This document shows positions 1-8,394 of a stretch of DNA of 43,254 nucleotides, piece after piece (position 1 is the first letter of the stretch; each line of letters begins with the position of its first letter). A model generated the notes under the pieces. The model made no database searches and had not been told where the DNA came from. It was given only the letters and a program-made list of their open reading frames with translations. The position numbers and the translations under genes are program-made. This DNA comes from Phocaeicola sp. GTDB taxonomy: Bacteria > Bacteroidota > Bacteroidia > Bacteroidales > Bacteroidaceae. Location: the NCBI GenBank assembly GCA_020026175.1, contig JAHHQV010000018.1, positions 1 through 43,254 of the forward strand, written 5' to 3'.

Positions 1-60
1 GGATTCGAACCTAGAAAAACAGGACCAGAATCTGTTGTGTTACCATTACACCATAGCCCA
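1..60 (-). tRNA. tRNA-Gln (anticodon CTG), 3' part cut off by the window edge
   Basis: Read on the minus strand, the sequence begins TGGGCTA (acceptor arm), then a D-arm with GGTAACAC, an anticodon loop TTCTGGT that places CTG at positions 34-36, and the start of a T-arm with GGTTCGAATCC. The TTCTG loop context is typical of bacterial glutamine tRNAs. The 3' acceptor strand lies outside the window. The pair at 31:39 reads A:C, a mismatch next to the loop, so the anticodon assignment assumes normal loop placement. A -7/-33 promoter lies just upstream at 100-129. Confidence 0.85.
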
Positions 61-99
61 AAATCAAATTAAATTCGTCATCATTTCTGTTTGACGCTG

Positions 100-129
100 C
101 AAAGGTACACTTTTTTCGGTACAAACAAA
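100..129 (-). promoter_or_regulatory. Bacteroidota-type promoter for the tRNA-Gln
   Basis: On the minus strand TACCTTTG (107 to 100) matches the TAnnTTTG -7 consensus, and TTTG (129 to 126) lies 18 bases upstream. The -7 box ends 39 bases before the tRNA 5' end. The spacing is one base shorter than usual. Confidence 0.55.
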
Positions 130-243
130 CATTTTTCGGCATTTTTTTCAAAAAAATTATTTTAATATGCCATATGGCAAAATTATCCTGGCAGGTAATT
201 ACTATCTAAAAAAAATAAAATATTGAATAAAACTCAATGTATA

Positions 244-275
244 TTTCGTGAAATACAGAAAACCAAGTATATTTG
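244..275 (+). promoter_or_regulatory. Predicted promoter of rsfS-ftsH-cdsA
   Basis: TATATTTG at 268-275 matches the -7 consensus, with TTTC at 244-247 as a weak -33, 20 bases away. It lies inside the possible N-terminal extension of rsfS that would begin at GTG 248. Transcription from here would therefore exclude that extension, which supports the ATG at 323 as the true start. Confidence 0.5.
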
Positions 276-322
276 CCATATCTAATAGTTTAACCAAAAG
301 AATATTAATAATTTTACTAATA

Positions 323-682
323 ATGAACGAAACAAAAGAACTTATTCTAAAAATACAAGAAGGAATTCAAGAAAAAAAAGGTAAAAACATAATAATAGCA
401 GATCTTACAGAGATAGATGAAACTATATGCAACTATTTTGTAATATGTCAAGGAAATTCTCCAAGTCAGGTAATAGCTATAGTAGAATCGATAAAAGATT
501 CGGTAAGAGATAATCTGAACATCAAGCCATATGCCATAGACGGAACCAAGAATGCTCAATGGGTTGCCATTGACTACAATGACGTAATAGTACATATATT
601 CTTGCCAGAAACAAGAGAATTTTATAATCTTGAGCATTTATGGGCTGATGCCAAACTTACAGTAATAGAAGATTTAGACTAA
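323..682 (+). CDS. rsfS: Ribosome silencing factor RsfS (YbeB/Iojap family)
   Basis: This 119-residue protein matches the RsfS/Iojap family in length and pattern: a helical N-terminus, then LTEIDETICNYFVICQGNS, and a C-terminal DVIVHIFLPETREFYNLEHL segment that is the family hallmark. RsfS binds ribosomal protein L14 (uL14) on the 50S subunit and blocks subunit joining when nutrients are short. The frame is open back to a GTG at 248, but those 25 residues resemble no known RsfS N-terminus and a -7 box lies inside them, so I use ATG 323. It is followed after about 50 bases by ftsH and then cdsA, an order I recall from Bacteroidales. Confidence 0.93.
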   Translation: MNETKELILKIQEGIQEKKGKNIIIADLTEIDETICNYFVICQGNSPSQVIAIVESIKDSVRDNLNIKPYAIDGTKNAQWVAIDYNDVIVHIFLPETREFYNLEHLWADAKLTVIEDLD

Positions 683-735
683 TTTATTTATAAATACAAT
701 TGATAAAATTGAATAAAAAGAACCATAAAACAAAT

Positions 736-2742
736 ATGAATAAAAATCAGGACAAACCTAAAATAAATATGCCTAAGCCAAACCTCAGTTGGTTGTACAT
801 AACAATAGCCGTCGTTATGGGATTCTTATATTTTACAAGTTCCGAAGGAGGCCTAAATAAAGAAATCACTTATACCGAATTCAAAGACATTGTAGAAAAA
901 GGATACGCCGAAAAGTTGATAGCTTACGACAATAATACAGTAAAAGTATTCATAAAGAAAGAAAACATTGTTGACGTTTTTAAGAAAGAAGCGACAAATG
1001 CAGGCAAAAACCCATCTGTTTCAGTACAGGTAGGCTCAATCGAATCTCTTGACAAATTTATTGATGAAGAAGAGGAAAAAGGTAATTTTAAAGGCTCTAT
1101 AAGATACGAAAAAGACAGTGATGTATTCAGTACTATATTCTGGAATATTCTACCTATAGCCTTTTTCATCGGTATATGGATGTTTTTTATGCGCCGTATG
1201 GGAAACGGTTCTGGTGCTGGAGGAGCCGGAAATGTGTTCAATGTAGGTAGAAGCAAAGCACAATTGTTTGAAAAAGGAGCCAGCAAAGTCACTTTCAAAG
1301 ATGTAGCAGGACAAGCAGCCGCCAAACAAGAAGTTCAAGAAATCGTAGAATTCTTAAAAGAACCTCAAAAATATACAGAACTGGGAGGAAAAATACCTAA
1401 AGGAGCACTTCTTGTAGGACCTCCTGGAACAGGTAAGACTCTGCTAGCTAAAGCTGTGGCAGGGGAAGCCGATGTTCCATTTTTCTCAATGTCCGGTTCC
1501 GATTTTGTGGAAATGTTTGTAGGTGTAGGTGCTTCAAGGGTAAGAGACTTGTTCAGACAAGCCAAAGAAAAATCTCCATGTATTATATTTATAGATGAGA
1601 TTGATGCCGTAGGACGTGCCAGAGGCAAAAATCCAAATATGGGAGGCAATGACGAAAGAGAAAATACACTTAATCAGCTCCTGACAGAAATGGATGGATT
1701 TGGCACAAACAGCGGAGTCATAATATTGGCTGCTACCAACCGTGCTGACATCTTGGACAGCGCTTTACTTCGTGCCGGACGATTTGACAGACAAATACAC
1801 GTTGACTTGCCAGACCTAAACGAACGAAAAGAGGTGTTTGGGGTACATATAAGGCAACTTAAAATTGACAAGACTGTTGACATCGACCTTCTGTCAAGAC
1901 AAACTCCAGGATTTAGTGGAGCTGACATAGCAAATGTATGTAATGAGGCTGCACTTATTGCAGCAAGACATAACAAGCCTTCTGTAAGTAAAGACGACTT
2001 TATGGCTGCTATAGACAGAATTGTCGGTGGACTTGAAAAGAAGACAAAAGTAATGACTGCCAATGAAAAGCGTTCTATTGCACTTCACGAAGCAGGACAT
2101 GCAACAATATCATGGTTCCTAAAATATGCAAACCCACTGATAAAGGTAACAATAGTACCTAGAGGAAGAGCTTTGGGAGCTGCATGGTATTTGCCTGAAG
2201 AAAGACAAATAACAACAAAGGAACAGATGCTTGATGAAATGTGTGCTACTCTTGGAGGTAGAGCCGCTGAAGAACTTTTCATAGGACATATTTCGACTGG
2301 CGCCATGAACGATTTGGAAAGAGTTACAAAACAAGCGTATGGTATGATTGCCTATGCCGGAATGAGCGACAAGCTGCCTAACCTATGTTATTACAACAAT
2401 GATGAATATAATTTCAGCAAACCATACAGCGAACATACGGCAGAACTCATTGACAGCGAAGTAAAAAAAATGATTGCAGAACAGTATGAACGTGCAAAGG
2501 AACTTCTCGCAGAGCATAAAGAGGGACATAACAAACTTGCAGAACTGCTGATTGAAAAAGAAGTTATATTTGCAGAAGATGTGGAAGCAATTTTCGGGAA
2601 AAGACCTTGGGCTTCACGTTCGGAAGAAATAATGGCTGAAGAAAAATCATTGGAAAATGACTCTAAATTAATCGAGAATAAAAAAGAAAACAATGAAGAA
2701 GGCAATGAACAACCTTCTAAAGAAGCAGAAAAAACTGTATAA
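736..2742 (+). CDS. ftsH: ATP-dependent zinc metalloprotease FtsH
   Basis: FtsH is a membrane-anchored AAA+ protease that forms a hexamer and degrades unassembled membrane proteins and some regulators. The 668-residue form has a transmembrane helix near residues 18-34, an extracytoplasmic domain, a second helix near 132-152, Walker A GPPGTGKT at 228-235, Walker B with IIFIDEID near 283-290, the second region of homology (ATNRAD, then RAGRFDRQ), and the zinc site HEAGH at 451-455. The third metal ligand is probably the Asp in MNDLERVT near 526. The acidic, Lys-rich tail is disordered. The frame also opens at TTG 700, but ATG 736 gives the usual short Asn/Lys-rich N-terminus before NMPKPNLSWLY. 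It lies between rsfS and cdsA on the same strand. Confidence 0.96.
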   Translation: MNKNQDKPKINMPKPNLSWLYITIAVVMGFLYFTSSEGGLNKEITYTEFKDIVEKGYAEKLIAYDNNTVKVFIKKENIVDVFKKEATNAGKNPSVSVQVGSIESLDKFIDEEEEKGNFKGSIRYEKDSDVFSTIFWNILPIAFFIGIWMFFMRRMGNGSGAGGAGNVFNVGRSKAQLFEKGASKVTFKDVAGQAAAKQEVQEIVEFLKEPQKYTELGGKIPKGALLVGPPGTGKTLLAKAVAGEADVPFFSMSGSDFVEMFVGVGASRVRDLFRQAKEKSPCIIFIDEIDAVGRARGKNPNMGGNDERENTLNQLLTEMDGFGTNSGVIILAATNRADILDSALLRAGRFDRQIHVDLPDLNERKEVFGVHIRQLKIDKTVDIDLLSRQTPGFSGADIANVCNEAALIAARHNKPSVSKDDFMAAIDRIVGGLEKKTKVMTANEKRSIALHEAGHATISWFLKYANPLIKVTIVPRGRALGAAWYLPEERQITTKEQMLDEMCATLGGRAAEELFIGHISTGAMNDLERVTKQAYGMIAYAGMSDKLPNLCYYNNDEYNFSKPYSEHTAELIDSEVKKMIAEQYERAKELLAEHKEGHNKLAELLIEKEVIFAEDVEAIFGKRPWASRSEEIMAEEKSLENDSKLIENKKENNEEGNEQPSKEAEKTV

Positions 2743-2753
2743 ATCACTTATAG

Positions 2754-2787
2754 GTCTGAAGTCCTATAATACCAAAGGACTTCGGAC
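2754..2787 (+). other. Intergenic stem-loop between ftsH and cdsA
   Basis: GTCTGAAGTCCT (2754-2765) pairs with AGGACTTCGGAC (2776-2787) over 12 pairs with one G:U, leaving a 10-base loop. The following sequence (ATAACTTTTC) is only weakly T-rich, so this may be a partial terminator, or a processing or stability element that lowers cdsA expression relative to ftsH. Confidence 0.5.
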
Positions 2788-2830
2788 ATAACTTTTCATA
2801 AAAAACGACTCACATAGCACTTACAAAACC

Positions 2831-3667
2831 ATGAAAAGCAACTTCATTATAAGAGCACTCACAGGTACGATATTTGTAGTAGTGACAGTAGGATGTATAC
2901 TTTTGGGACCTATCTCATTTTCCATTCTATTTGCATTGATTACAGCAATGACAATAAAGGAATTCGGAAGTATTTTAAACAAGAGCAATATAGCACAAAT
3001 AAACACCCCTATATCAGCACTTGCGGGGATGTTTCTGTTTTTGGGTTTTACCTATCTTGGTTTCGAACCTGGGAAAAATGAAATACTTATTCCATACCTG
3101 TTACTTATAATATATATATTTATAAGCGAATTATATCTTAAAAAGCCAAATCCTATAAACAATTGGGCATATTCACTAATGTCGCAAATGTACATAGCCT
3201 TGCCATTTGCCCTGTTAAACACATTGGCATTTCACACTACAGAAAGCCAGGTCTCGTCTACATACAACCCTATTCTTCCACTTTCAATATTTGTCTTTAC
3301 ATGGATAAACGACAGTGGTGCCTATTGCACAGGAGTGACATTTGGAAAACACAGATTATTTGAAAGGATTTCGCCAAAGAAATCGTGGGAAGGTTCTTTG
3401 GGAGGTGGACTGTTATGTGTAATAGCAGCTATAATAATATCCAAGTATTTTGACTTTCTAACTATGCCTGAATGGATTGGCCTTGCTATGACAGTAGTTG
3501 TTTTCGGGACATGGGGAGACTTAGTGGAGTCGCTTATGAAACGAACTCTTGGAATAAAAGATTCGGGCAACATACTTCCCGGACACGGAGGACTGCTGGA
3601 CAGATTTGACAGTACACTGATGGCTGTACCTGCCGCCGTATTATATCTGTATTTAATTTCACTATAA
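2831..3667 (+). CDS. cdsA: Phosphatidate cytidylyltransferase
   Basis: The enzyme makes CDP-diacylglycerol from phosphatidic acid and CTP, the branch point to phosphatidylethanolamine and other phospholipids. The 278-residue protein is strongly hydrophobic with about eight predicted membrane segments. It has the family pattern: ISPKKSWEGSLGG in the middle, then GTWGDLVESLMKR and the C-terminal signature containing KDSGNILPGHGGLLDRFDS. Those acidic residues bind the metal-CTP complex. The ATG at 2831 gives a natural N-terminus (MKSNFIIRALTG). It is the last gene of the rsfS-ftsH-cdsA unit and ends just before a bidirectional terminator. Confidence 0.95.
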   Translation: MKSNFIIRALTGTIFVVVTVGCILLGPISFSILFALITAMTIKEFGSILNKSNIAQINTPISALAGMFLFLGFTYLGFEPGKNEILIPYLLLIIYIFISELYLKKPNPINNWAYSLMSQMYIALPFALLNTLAFHTTESQVSSTYNPILPLSIFVFTWINDSGAYCTGVTFGKHRLFERISPKKSWEGSLGGGLLCVIAAIIISKYFDFLTMPEWIGLAMTVVVFGTWGDLVESLMKRTLGIKDSGNILPGHGGLLDRFDSTLMAVPAAVLYLYLISL

Positions 3668-3684
3668 CAATAATCTTTAATATT

Positions 3685-3748
3685 AAAACAAAAGCACCAT
3701 AAACGATAGTATATGATACAGAACTTTCGTTTATGGTGCTTTTGTTTT
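3685..3748. terminator. Bidirectional terminator between cdsA and lpxB
   Basis: A perfect 22-base inverted repeat (3685-3706 with 3727-3748; core AGCACCATAAACGA) has an A-rich left arm and a T-rich right arm, so it can end transcripts from both converging genes. Confidence 0.9.
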
Positions 3749-3780
3749 GTTGCACGCAAACTAATGAGTATCTACAATGG

Positions 3781-4920
3781 CTAGTCTTTTCTATGCATCA
3801 AAGATGATACAATTGAAAAAGCTGCTCTAGATGCTGCACCTTTATTGCCCAATATTGTTTTCAGTTTAATATAATCAGACAATATTCTTTCCCTTTCCGA
3901 ACCATCAGGAAGAATAACAGACAATTCCGACTTCAAATTATCAACAGTCATTCCATCGGCTACAAGTTCTTTTACTGATTCATAATATAGAACTAGATTC
4001 ACCAACGAAATGTATTTTACTTTCAATATACATTTACGAAGTAATGAAACTATCTTTCCTGCCGACATATAATAACATACAACTTGAGGAACATCAAACA
4101 ATGCCGTTTCGAGAGTGGCAGTACCAGATGTAACCATAGCCGCAGTTGAATGTTGAAGAAGCCTGTAAGTCTGAGAAAAGACTATACTAGTGTTTTTACG
4201 CATATATGGCTTGTAGAAATCCTGCTCTATACCTGGCGCACCAGCTATAACAAACTGGTAATCGGGAAAAGCCTCAGAGGCTTTTATCATGAGCGAGAGA
4301 TTATTATGTATTTCCTGTTTCCTGCTTCCTGCCAATATCGCAACGACTGGTTTTCCCGACAAATTATTGTCTTCAACAAAAGCCTTAAAATCTTTATCAT
4401 GACTATCTAGATATTCATATACAGAATCAACCGAAGGATTTCCTACATAATTTATCATATATTCATGTCTTTGATAAAAATCGACCTCGAAGGGCAATAT
4501 AGAAAACATCCTATCAACATCACGTTTTATATTTTTTATCCTATATTCTTTCCAAGCCCAAATTTTCGGGGATATATAATAATAAACAGGAATATTGGTT
4601 TTCTTCTTTACATATTCTGCAATTTTCAAATTAAATCCAGGGTAATCAACCAGAATCAATACATCAGGATTCCAATTTATTATATCATTCTTACACAAGG
4701 ACATATTATTGAATATGGTACGCAAATGTAACAAGACAGGGATAAATCCCATATATGCCATATCACGATAATGCTTTACCAAAGTTCCACCTACCGAAGA
4801 CATCAAATCCCCTCCAAAGAACCTAAATTCCGCAAAACGGTCTTCCTCTTTTATTGACTTCATAAGATTTGAAGCGTGCAAATCTCCTGAAGCCTCACCT
4901 ACTATCAAATAGTATTTCAT
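3781..4920 (-). CDS. lpxB: Lipid-A-disaccharide synthase
   Basis: LpxB (glycosyltransferase family 19) joins UDP-2,3-diacylglucosamine and lipid X to form the lipid A disaccharide, which marks a Gram-negative envelope. The 379-residue protein is of family length. It has GEASGDLHASNL at 8-19, SPKIWAWKEYR at 117-127, the nucleotide-site loop GSRKQEI at 198-204, and SGTATLETALFDVP at 265-278. It starts at ATG 4920, only 10 bases after the surE stop codon, so the two are probably cotranscribed. It converges on cdsA across the hairpin at 3685-3748. Confidence 0.96.
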   Translation of the reverse strand: MKYYLIVGEASGDLHASNLMKSIKEEDRFAEFRFFGGDLMSSVGGTLVKHYRDMAYMGFIPVLLHLRTIFNNMSLCKNDIINWNPDVLILVDYPGFNLKIAEYVKKKTNIPVYYYISPKIWAWKEYRIKNIKRDVDRMFSILPFEVDFYQRHEYMINYVGNPSVDSVYEYLDSHDKDFKAFVEDNNLSGKPVVAILAGSRKQEIHNNLSLMIKASEAFPDYQFVIAGAPGIEQDFYKPYMRKNTSIVFSQTYRLLQHSTAAMVTSGTATLETALFDVPQVVCYYMSAGKIVSLLRKCILKVKYISLVNLVLYYESVKELVADGMTVDNLKSELSVILPDGSERERILSDYIKLKTILGNKGAASRAAFSIVSSLMHRKD

Positions 4921-4930
4921 AAAACAGTTC

Positions 4931-5704
4931 TTATAATTTAAAATCCCATTGTTTCATTTCCTCCATCAATTTGTAGGAAGTCAAATCTATCTTTGTGGGA
5001 GTTACAGCTACATAACCATTATCCAAAGCCCAATGGTCTGTATCTATACTATCAGGTTCATTATTTTTATACGAACCTGTGAGCCAATAATACCCTGCAC
5101 CACGAGGACTATTACATTCTGCAAATTCATTTATCCATACTCCATCCGTCTGTCTACAAATACGAATGCCTTTCAAATTGTCTGTATCCGGGAAATTAAC
5201 ATTCAAACATGTACCATATGGAAGTCCTTTTTCTAACGTAGTACTTACTATATCTCTTACAAATGGACATGAAGGAGAAAAGTCAGCATCAGAAGAATGA
5301 TTGCAAAGAGAAAAACCTATAGAAGGAATACCTTTGAGACATCCCTCTATAACTATTCCCATTGTACCAGAATAATGTACGTTTACAGAAGAATTATCAC
5401 CATGATTTATGCCTCCTATAACCATATCGGGAACCCTAGGTACCAACACATGCAAAGCAAGTTTTACACTATCGACAGGCGTACCACTACATTTATATAC
5501 AACAAGTCCCTCTTCTTCGCGTATTTTTACATAATTTACCGGATTAGCCGAAGTAATGGCTCCAGAAGCTCCAGAACGAGGTCCATCTGGCGCAACAACT
5601 ATCAAATCGGCAATATCACGAAGAAACATTACAAGTTCATTTATTCCTTTAGCCTGGAATCCATCATCATTGGAAATTAATATTAAAGGCTTATCACTTC
5701 TCAT
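4931..5704 (-). CDS. surE: 5'-nucleotidase SurE
   Basis: SurE is a metal-dependent phosphatase of nucleoside 5'-monophosphates and short polyphosphates, linked to stationary-phase survival. The 257-residue protein carries the expected sites: NDDG at 12-15, GPRSGAS at 41-47, GTPVDSVKLA near 74-83, GGINHGDN near 97-104, and YSGTMGIVIEG near 111-121. A TTG two codons upstream (5710) is a less likely start than ATG 5704. It is the first gene of the surE-lpxB pair and is divergent from parA. Confidence 0.95.
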   Translation of the reverse strand: MRSDKPLILISNDDGFQAKGINELVMFLRDIADLIVVAPDGPRSGASGAITSANPVNYVKIREEEGLVVYKCSGTPVDSVKLALHVLVPRVPDMVIGGINHGDNSSVNVHYSGTMGIVIEGCLKGIPSIGFSLCNHSSDADFSPSCPFVRDIVSTTLEKGLPYGTCLNVNFPDTDNLKGIRICRQTDGVWINEFAECNSPRGAGYYWLTGSYKNNEPDSIDTDHWALDNGYVAVTPTKIDLTSYKLMEEMKQWDFKL

Positions 5705-5755
5705 ACACAACAGTTTTAGTGGTAATAAAATTAATAAATATCATAAAAATCGATG

Positions 5756-5787
5756 TAAAGTTACAACCTTTCATATGACAGTGCAAA
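5756..5787 (-). promoter_or_regulatory. Predicted promoter of surE-lpxB
   Basis: On the minus strand TTTG (5787 to 5784) is followed 20 bases later by TAACTTTA (5763 to 5756), one mismatch from TAnnTTTG. It lies about 52 bases upstream of the surE start. Confidence 0.42.
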
Positions 5788-5859
5788 AAAACTCTGTGAC
5801 AATGAGTTTAGAAATCTTAATCTTCACAAAAATCAATCATTCGTTTATAGTCTTTTCTG

Positions 5860-5867
5860 TATATTTG
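5860..5867 (+). promoter_or_regulatory. Predicted -7 box of the parA-parB promoter
   Basis: TATATTTG fits the -7 consensus and lies 120 bases upstream of the parA ATG. No clear -33 element is seen. A leader of about 110 bases would result, with no other feature that I recognise. Confidence 0.4.
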
Positions 5868-5987
5868 CGATGCTTTAGTTATTAACAAAAGCAGTAAGTT
5901 ATCAACATTTTATGTAAAAGTAATATATAAAAGATACATACTATCACTAATTATTAGTTACTTCGCATACAGATTAAACAAACTGAT

Positions 5988-6755
5988 ATGGGAAAAATAA
6001 TAGCTTTGGCCAATCAAAAAGGCGGTGTAGGAAAAACGACTACTACAATAAATCTTGCCGCATCGCTAGCGACACTTGAAAAGAAAGTATTAGTTATAGA
6101 TGCAGATCCACAAGCTAATGCTTCTTCAGGGCTTGGAGTAGACCTTAAAGATATAGACTACTCCATATACGAATGTCTGATAAACAAAGCTGATATTACA
6201 GAAGCTATCTATACAACAGACATCGACGGATTAGATATAATACCATCTCATATAGACTTGGTAGGAGCAGAAATAGAAATGCTCAATTTAGATAATAGGG
6301 AGAAAATCATGAGAAATGCTCTATTATCTATAAAAAGCGAATACGACTATATATTGATAGACTGTTCGCCTTCATTGGGGCTTATCACAATCAATGCACT
6401 TACAGCTGCTGATTCGGTAATAATCCCAGTACAGTGCGAGTATTTTGCCCTTGAAGGTATAAGCAAACTACTCAATACAATAAAGATAATCAAGACAAAA
6501 CTTAATCCAGCATTGGAAATAGAAGGATTCTTGCTAACCATGTTTGATTCAAGGCTTCGTCTTGCAAACCAGATATACGATGAAGTGAAAAGACATTTCC
6601 AAGAACTCGTATTCAAAACCATCATACAACGTAACGTCAAACTTAGCGAAGCTCCAAGTCATGGAATACCGGCTATTCTTTACGATGCTGAATCTACAGG
6701 AGCCAAAAACCACTTGAGCTTAGCGAATGAAATAATAACAAAAAACAGTAAATAA
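5988..6755 (+). CDS. parA: Chromosome-partitioning ATPase ParA (Soj)
   Basis: ParA is a deviant Walker-type ATPase that binds DNA nonspecifically and is stimulated by ParB to move origin regions apart. The 255-residue protein opens with the deviant Walker A KGGVGKTTT at 11-19. It has the A' segment VIDADPQANASSGLG near 38-52, Walker B YILIDCSPSLGL near 117-128, and C-terminal QRNVKLSEAPSHGIP, typical of chromosomal Soj rather than plasmid ParA. It starts 5 codons after an in-frame stop region, has no Shine-Dalgarno, and is followed after 2 bases by parB. No parS-like palindrome is visible next to it. Confidence 0.96.
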   Translation: MGKIIALANQKGGVGKTTTTINLAASLATLEKKVLVIDADPQANASSGLGVDLKDIDYSIYECLINKADITEAIYTTDIDGLDIIPSHIDLVGAEIEMLNLDNREKIMRNALLSIKSEYDYILIDCSPSLGLITINALTAADSVIIPVQCEYFALEGISKLLNTIKIIKTKLNPALEIEGFLLTMFDSRLRLANQIYDEVKRHFQELVFKTIIQRNVKLSEAPSHGIPAILYDAESTGAKNHLSLANEIITKNSK

Positions 6756-6757
6756 AA

Positions 6758-7645
6758 ATGGCAGTACAAAAGAAATTTGCATTAGGACGAGGACTGGATG
6801 CCCTGATATCCAATGAGGAAGTAAAAACTTCCGGCTCTTCTTCTATCAGCGAAATAGAACTGAGCAAGATATCCCCGAATCCAAACCAGCCACGTCGTGA
6901 ATTCGACCCTATAGCACTTCAGGAACTTGCCGATTCTATATCTGAAGTTGGTATAATCCAACCAATAACTTTAAGAAAAGTAGACGATAATTCTTATCAG
7001 ATTATTGCAGGAGAAAGAAGATTCAGAGCTTCCCAATTGGCAGGACTCACATCTATTCCGGCATATATAAAAACAGCTAGCGATGAGAATGTAATGGAAA
7101 TGGCTCTTATAGAGAATATACAAAGAGAAGACCTGAATTCTCTGGAAATAGCTCTAGCCTACCAACATCTCATAGAGCAGTACGAACTTACGCAAGAAAG
7201 ACTGAGCGAACGTGTAGGCAAAAACAGAACAACCATAACCAACTATTTAAGACTCCTGAGACTTCCTGCCACTATACAGATGGCCCTAAAGAACAAGGAA
7301 ATTGATATGGGACATGCAAGAGCTTTGCTTGCCATTGAAAATCCTGAAATACAAATAGAAATATTCAACGAAATAATCTTAAACGGATATTCTGTAAGGA
7401 AAGTTGAAGAAATCATAAAATCTTTGACACAGGGAAACAAAACTGACACTAAAAAGAGCAACAAGAATTCTAAGTTACCTGAAACTTTCAATGTCTTACA
7501 GAATCATCTGAGTAATTTTTTCGGGACTAAAGTACAATTATCCTGTAGCACAAAAGGTAAGGGAAAAATAAGTATACCATTCGACAATGAAGCCGATTTG
7601 GAAAGAATAATGGAAATACTTGATTCAATAAAACAAACTGAATAA
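6758..7645 (+). CDS. parB: Chromosome-partitioning protein ParB (Spo0J)
   Basis: ParB binds parS sites and spreads as a CTP-dependent clamp, loading SMC and acting with ParA. The 295-residue protein has an N-terminal CTP-binding ParB/Srx domain with NPNQPRR at 41-47 and GERRFRA at 85-91, then MALIENIQREDLN. A helix-turn-helix near residues 145-170 (LTQERLSERVGKNRTTITNY) follows. The C-terminal part (about 245-295) is the dimerisation domain. It lies 2 bases after parA, so the pair is translationally coupled or nearly so. Confidence 0.96.
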   Translation: MAVQKKFALGRGLDALISNEEVKTSGSSSISEIELSKISPNPNQPRREFDPIALQELADSISEVGIIQPITLRKVDDNSYQIIAGERRFRASQLAGLTSIPAYIKTASDENVMEMALIENIQREDLNSLEIALAYQHLIEQYELTQERLSERVGKNRTTITNYLRLLRLPATIQMALKNKEIDMGHARALLAIENPEIQIEIFNEIILNGYSVRKVEEIIKSLTQGNKTDTKKSNKNSKLPETFNVLQNHLSNFFGTKVQLSCSTKGKGKISIPFDNEADLERIMEILDSIKQTE

Positions 7646-7656
7646 AGCCTATAGTT

Positions 7657-8391
7657 TTGAAATCAAATATCAAGAAATATTTATCATTTACCATAGCTTG
7701 TATATCTGTTTTGCTAAATATGTCAGATATGCAAGCACAAAATGCTATTGATGAGCATAATACAATCAATAGTCAAGACTCTATTGAAGCAAGTGAGAAC
7801 ATAAAAAAAATACAGGATTTGGAAGCTCCGGTAGATACCGCTTCAATAGCCATGAAAAGCGATTCCATAATAAGGTCTTCAGGTGTAAAAACAAAAAACT
7901 GGATTCCTGATTCAAAAAAATCATTATGGATGGCTATGATTCTACCTGGTGCCGGACAAATTTACAACAGAAAATACTGGAAACTTCCAATCATTTATGG
8001 AGGATTTGTAGGGTGTGCATATGCACTTACATGGAACTCTAAGATGTATAACGACTACTCACAGGCCTATCAAGACATTATGAGCGACAATCCTAACAAT
8101 GACAGTTATAAGGACTTCCTCCCGCCACATGTTGATATAAACAGCAATTTGGAATATTATAAGAAAACATTTAAAAACGCAAAAGACGTATACAGACGCC
8201 AAAGAGATTTAAGCATATTCGCTTTCATAGGAGTATATCTATTATCAATAATAGATGCTTATGTAGACGCCGAATTGTCTGATTTTGACATCTCTAAGGA
8301 TTTAAGTATGAAACTAGAGCCTACATTATTTAACGATGCATTCAGAAAAAAGACACAAGGTGTCGGATTGCAATGCAGTATTAAATTTTAA
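7657..8391 (+). CDS. DUF5683 family membrane protein
   Basis: This 244-residue protein has an N-terminal signal peptide (KKYLSFTIACISVLLN, then MQAQNA). A hydrophobic core follows, with KSLWMAMILPGAGQIYNRKYWK and IIYGGFVGCAYALTW, which matches the Bacteroidota family annotated DUF5683. A further membrane segment (LSIFAFIGVYLLSIIDAYVDA) precedes a short tail. The function of the family is unknown. The start used is TTG 7657, because it gives a complete signal peptide; the next ATG would remove most of it. It lies 11 bases after parB and 3 bases before the transglycosylase gene, so it probably belongs to a parA-parB-DUF5683-transglycosylase unit, an order I recall from Bacteroides. Confidence 0.8.
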   Translation: MKSNIKKYLSFTIACISVLLNMSDMQAQNAIDEHNTINSQDSIEASENIKKIQDLEAPVDTASIAMKSDSIIRSSGVKTKNWIPDSKKSLWMAMILPGAGQIYNRKYWKLPIIYGGFVGCAYALTWNSKMYNDYSQAYQDIMSDNPNNDSYKDFLPPHVDINSNLEYYKKTFKNAKDVYRRQRDLSIFAFIGVYLLSIIDAYVDAELSDFDISKDLSMKLEPTLFNDAFRKKTQGVGLQCSIKF

Positions 8392-8394
8392 GAC

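Noticed and set aside
5711..5987. parS site near parAB
   Set aside because: I looked for a GTTTCACGTGAAAC or GTTCCACGTGGAAC-like palindrome and saw none in this gap or beside parB; a parS may lie elsewhere.
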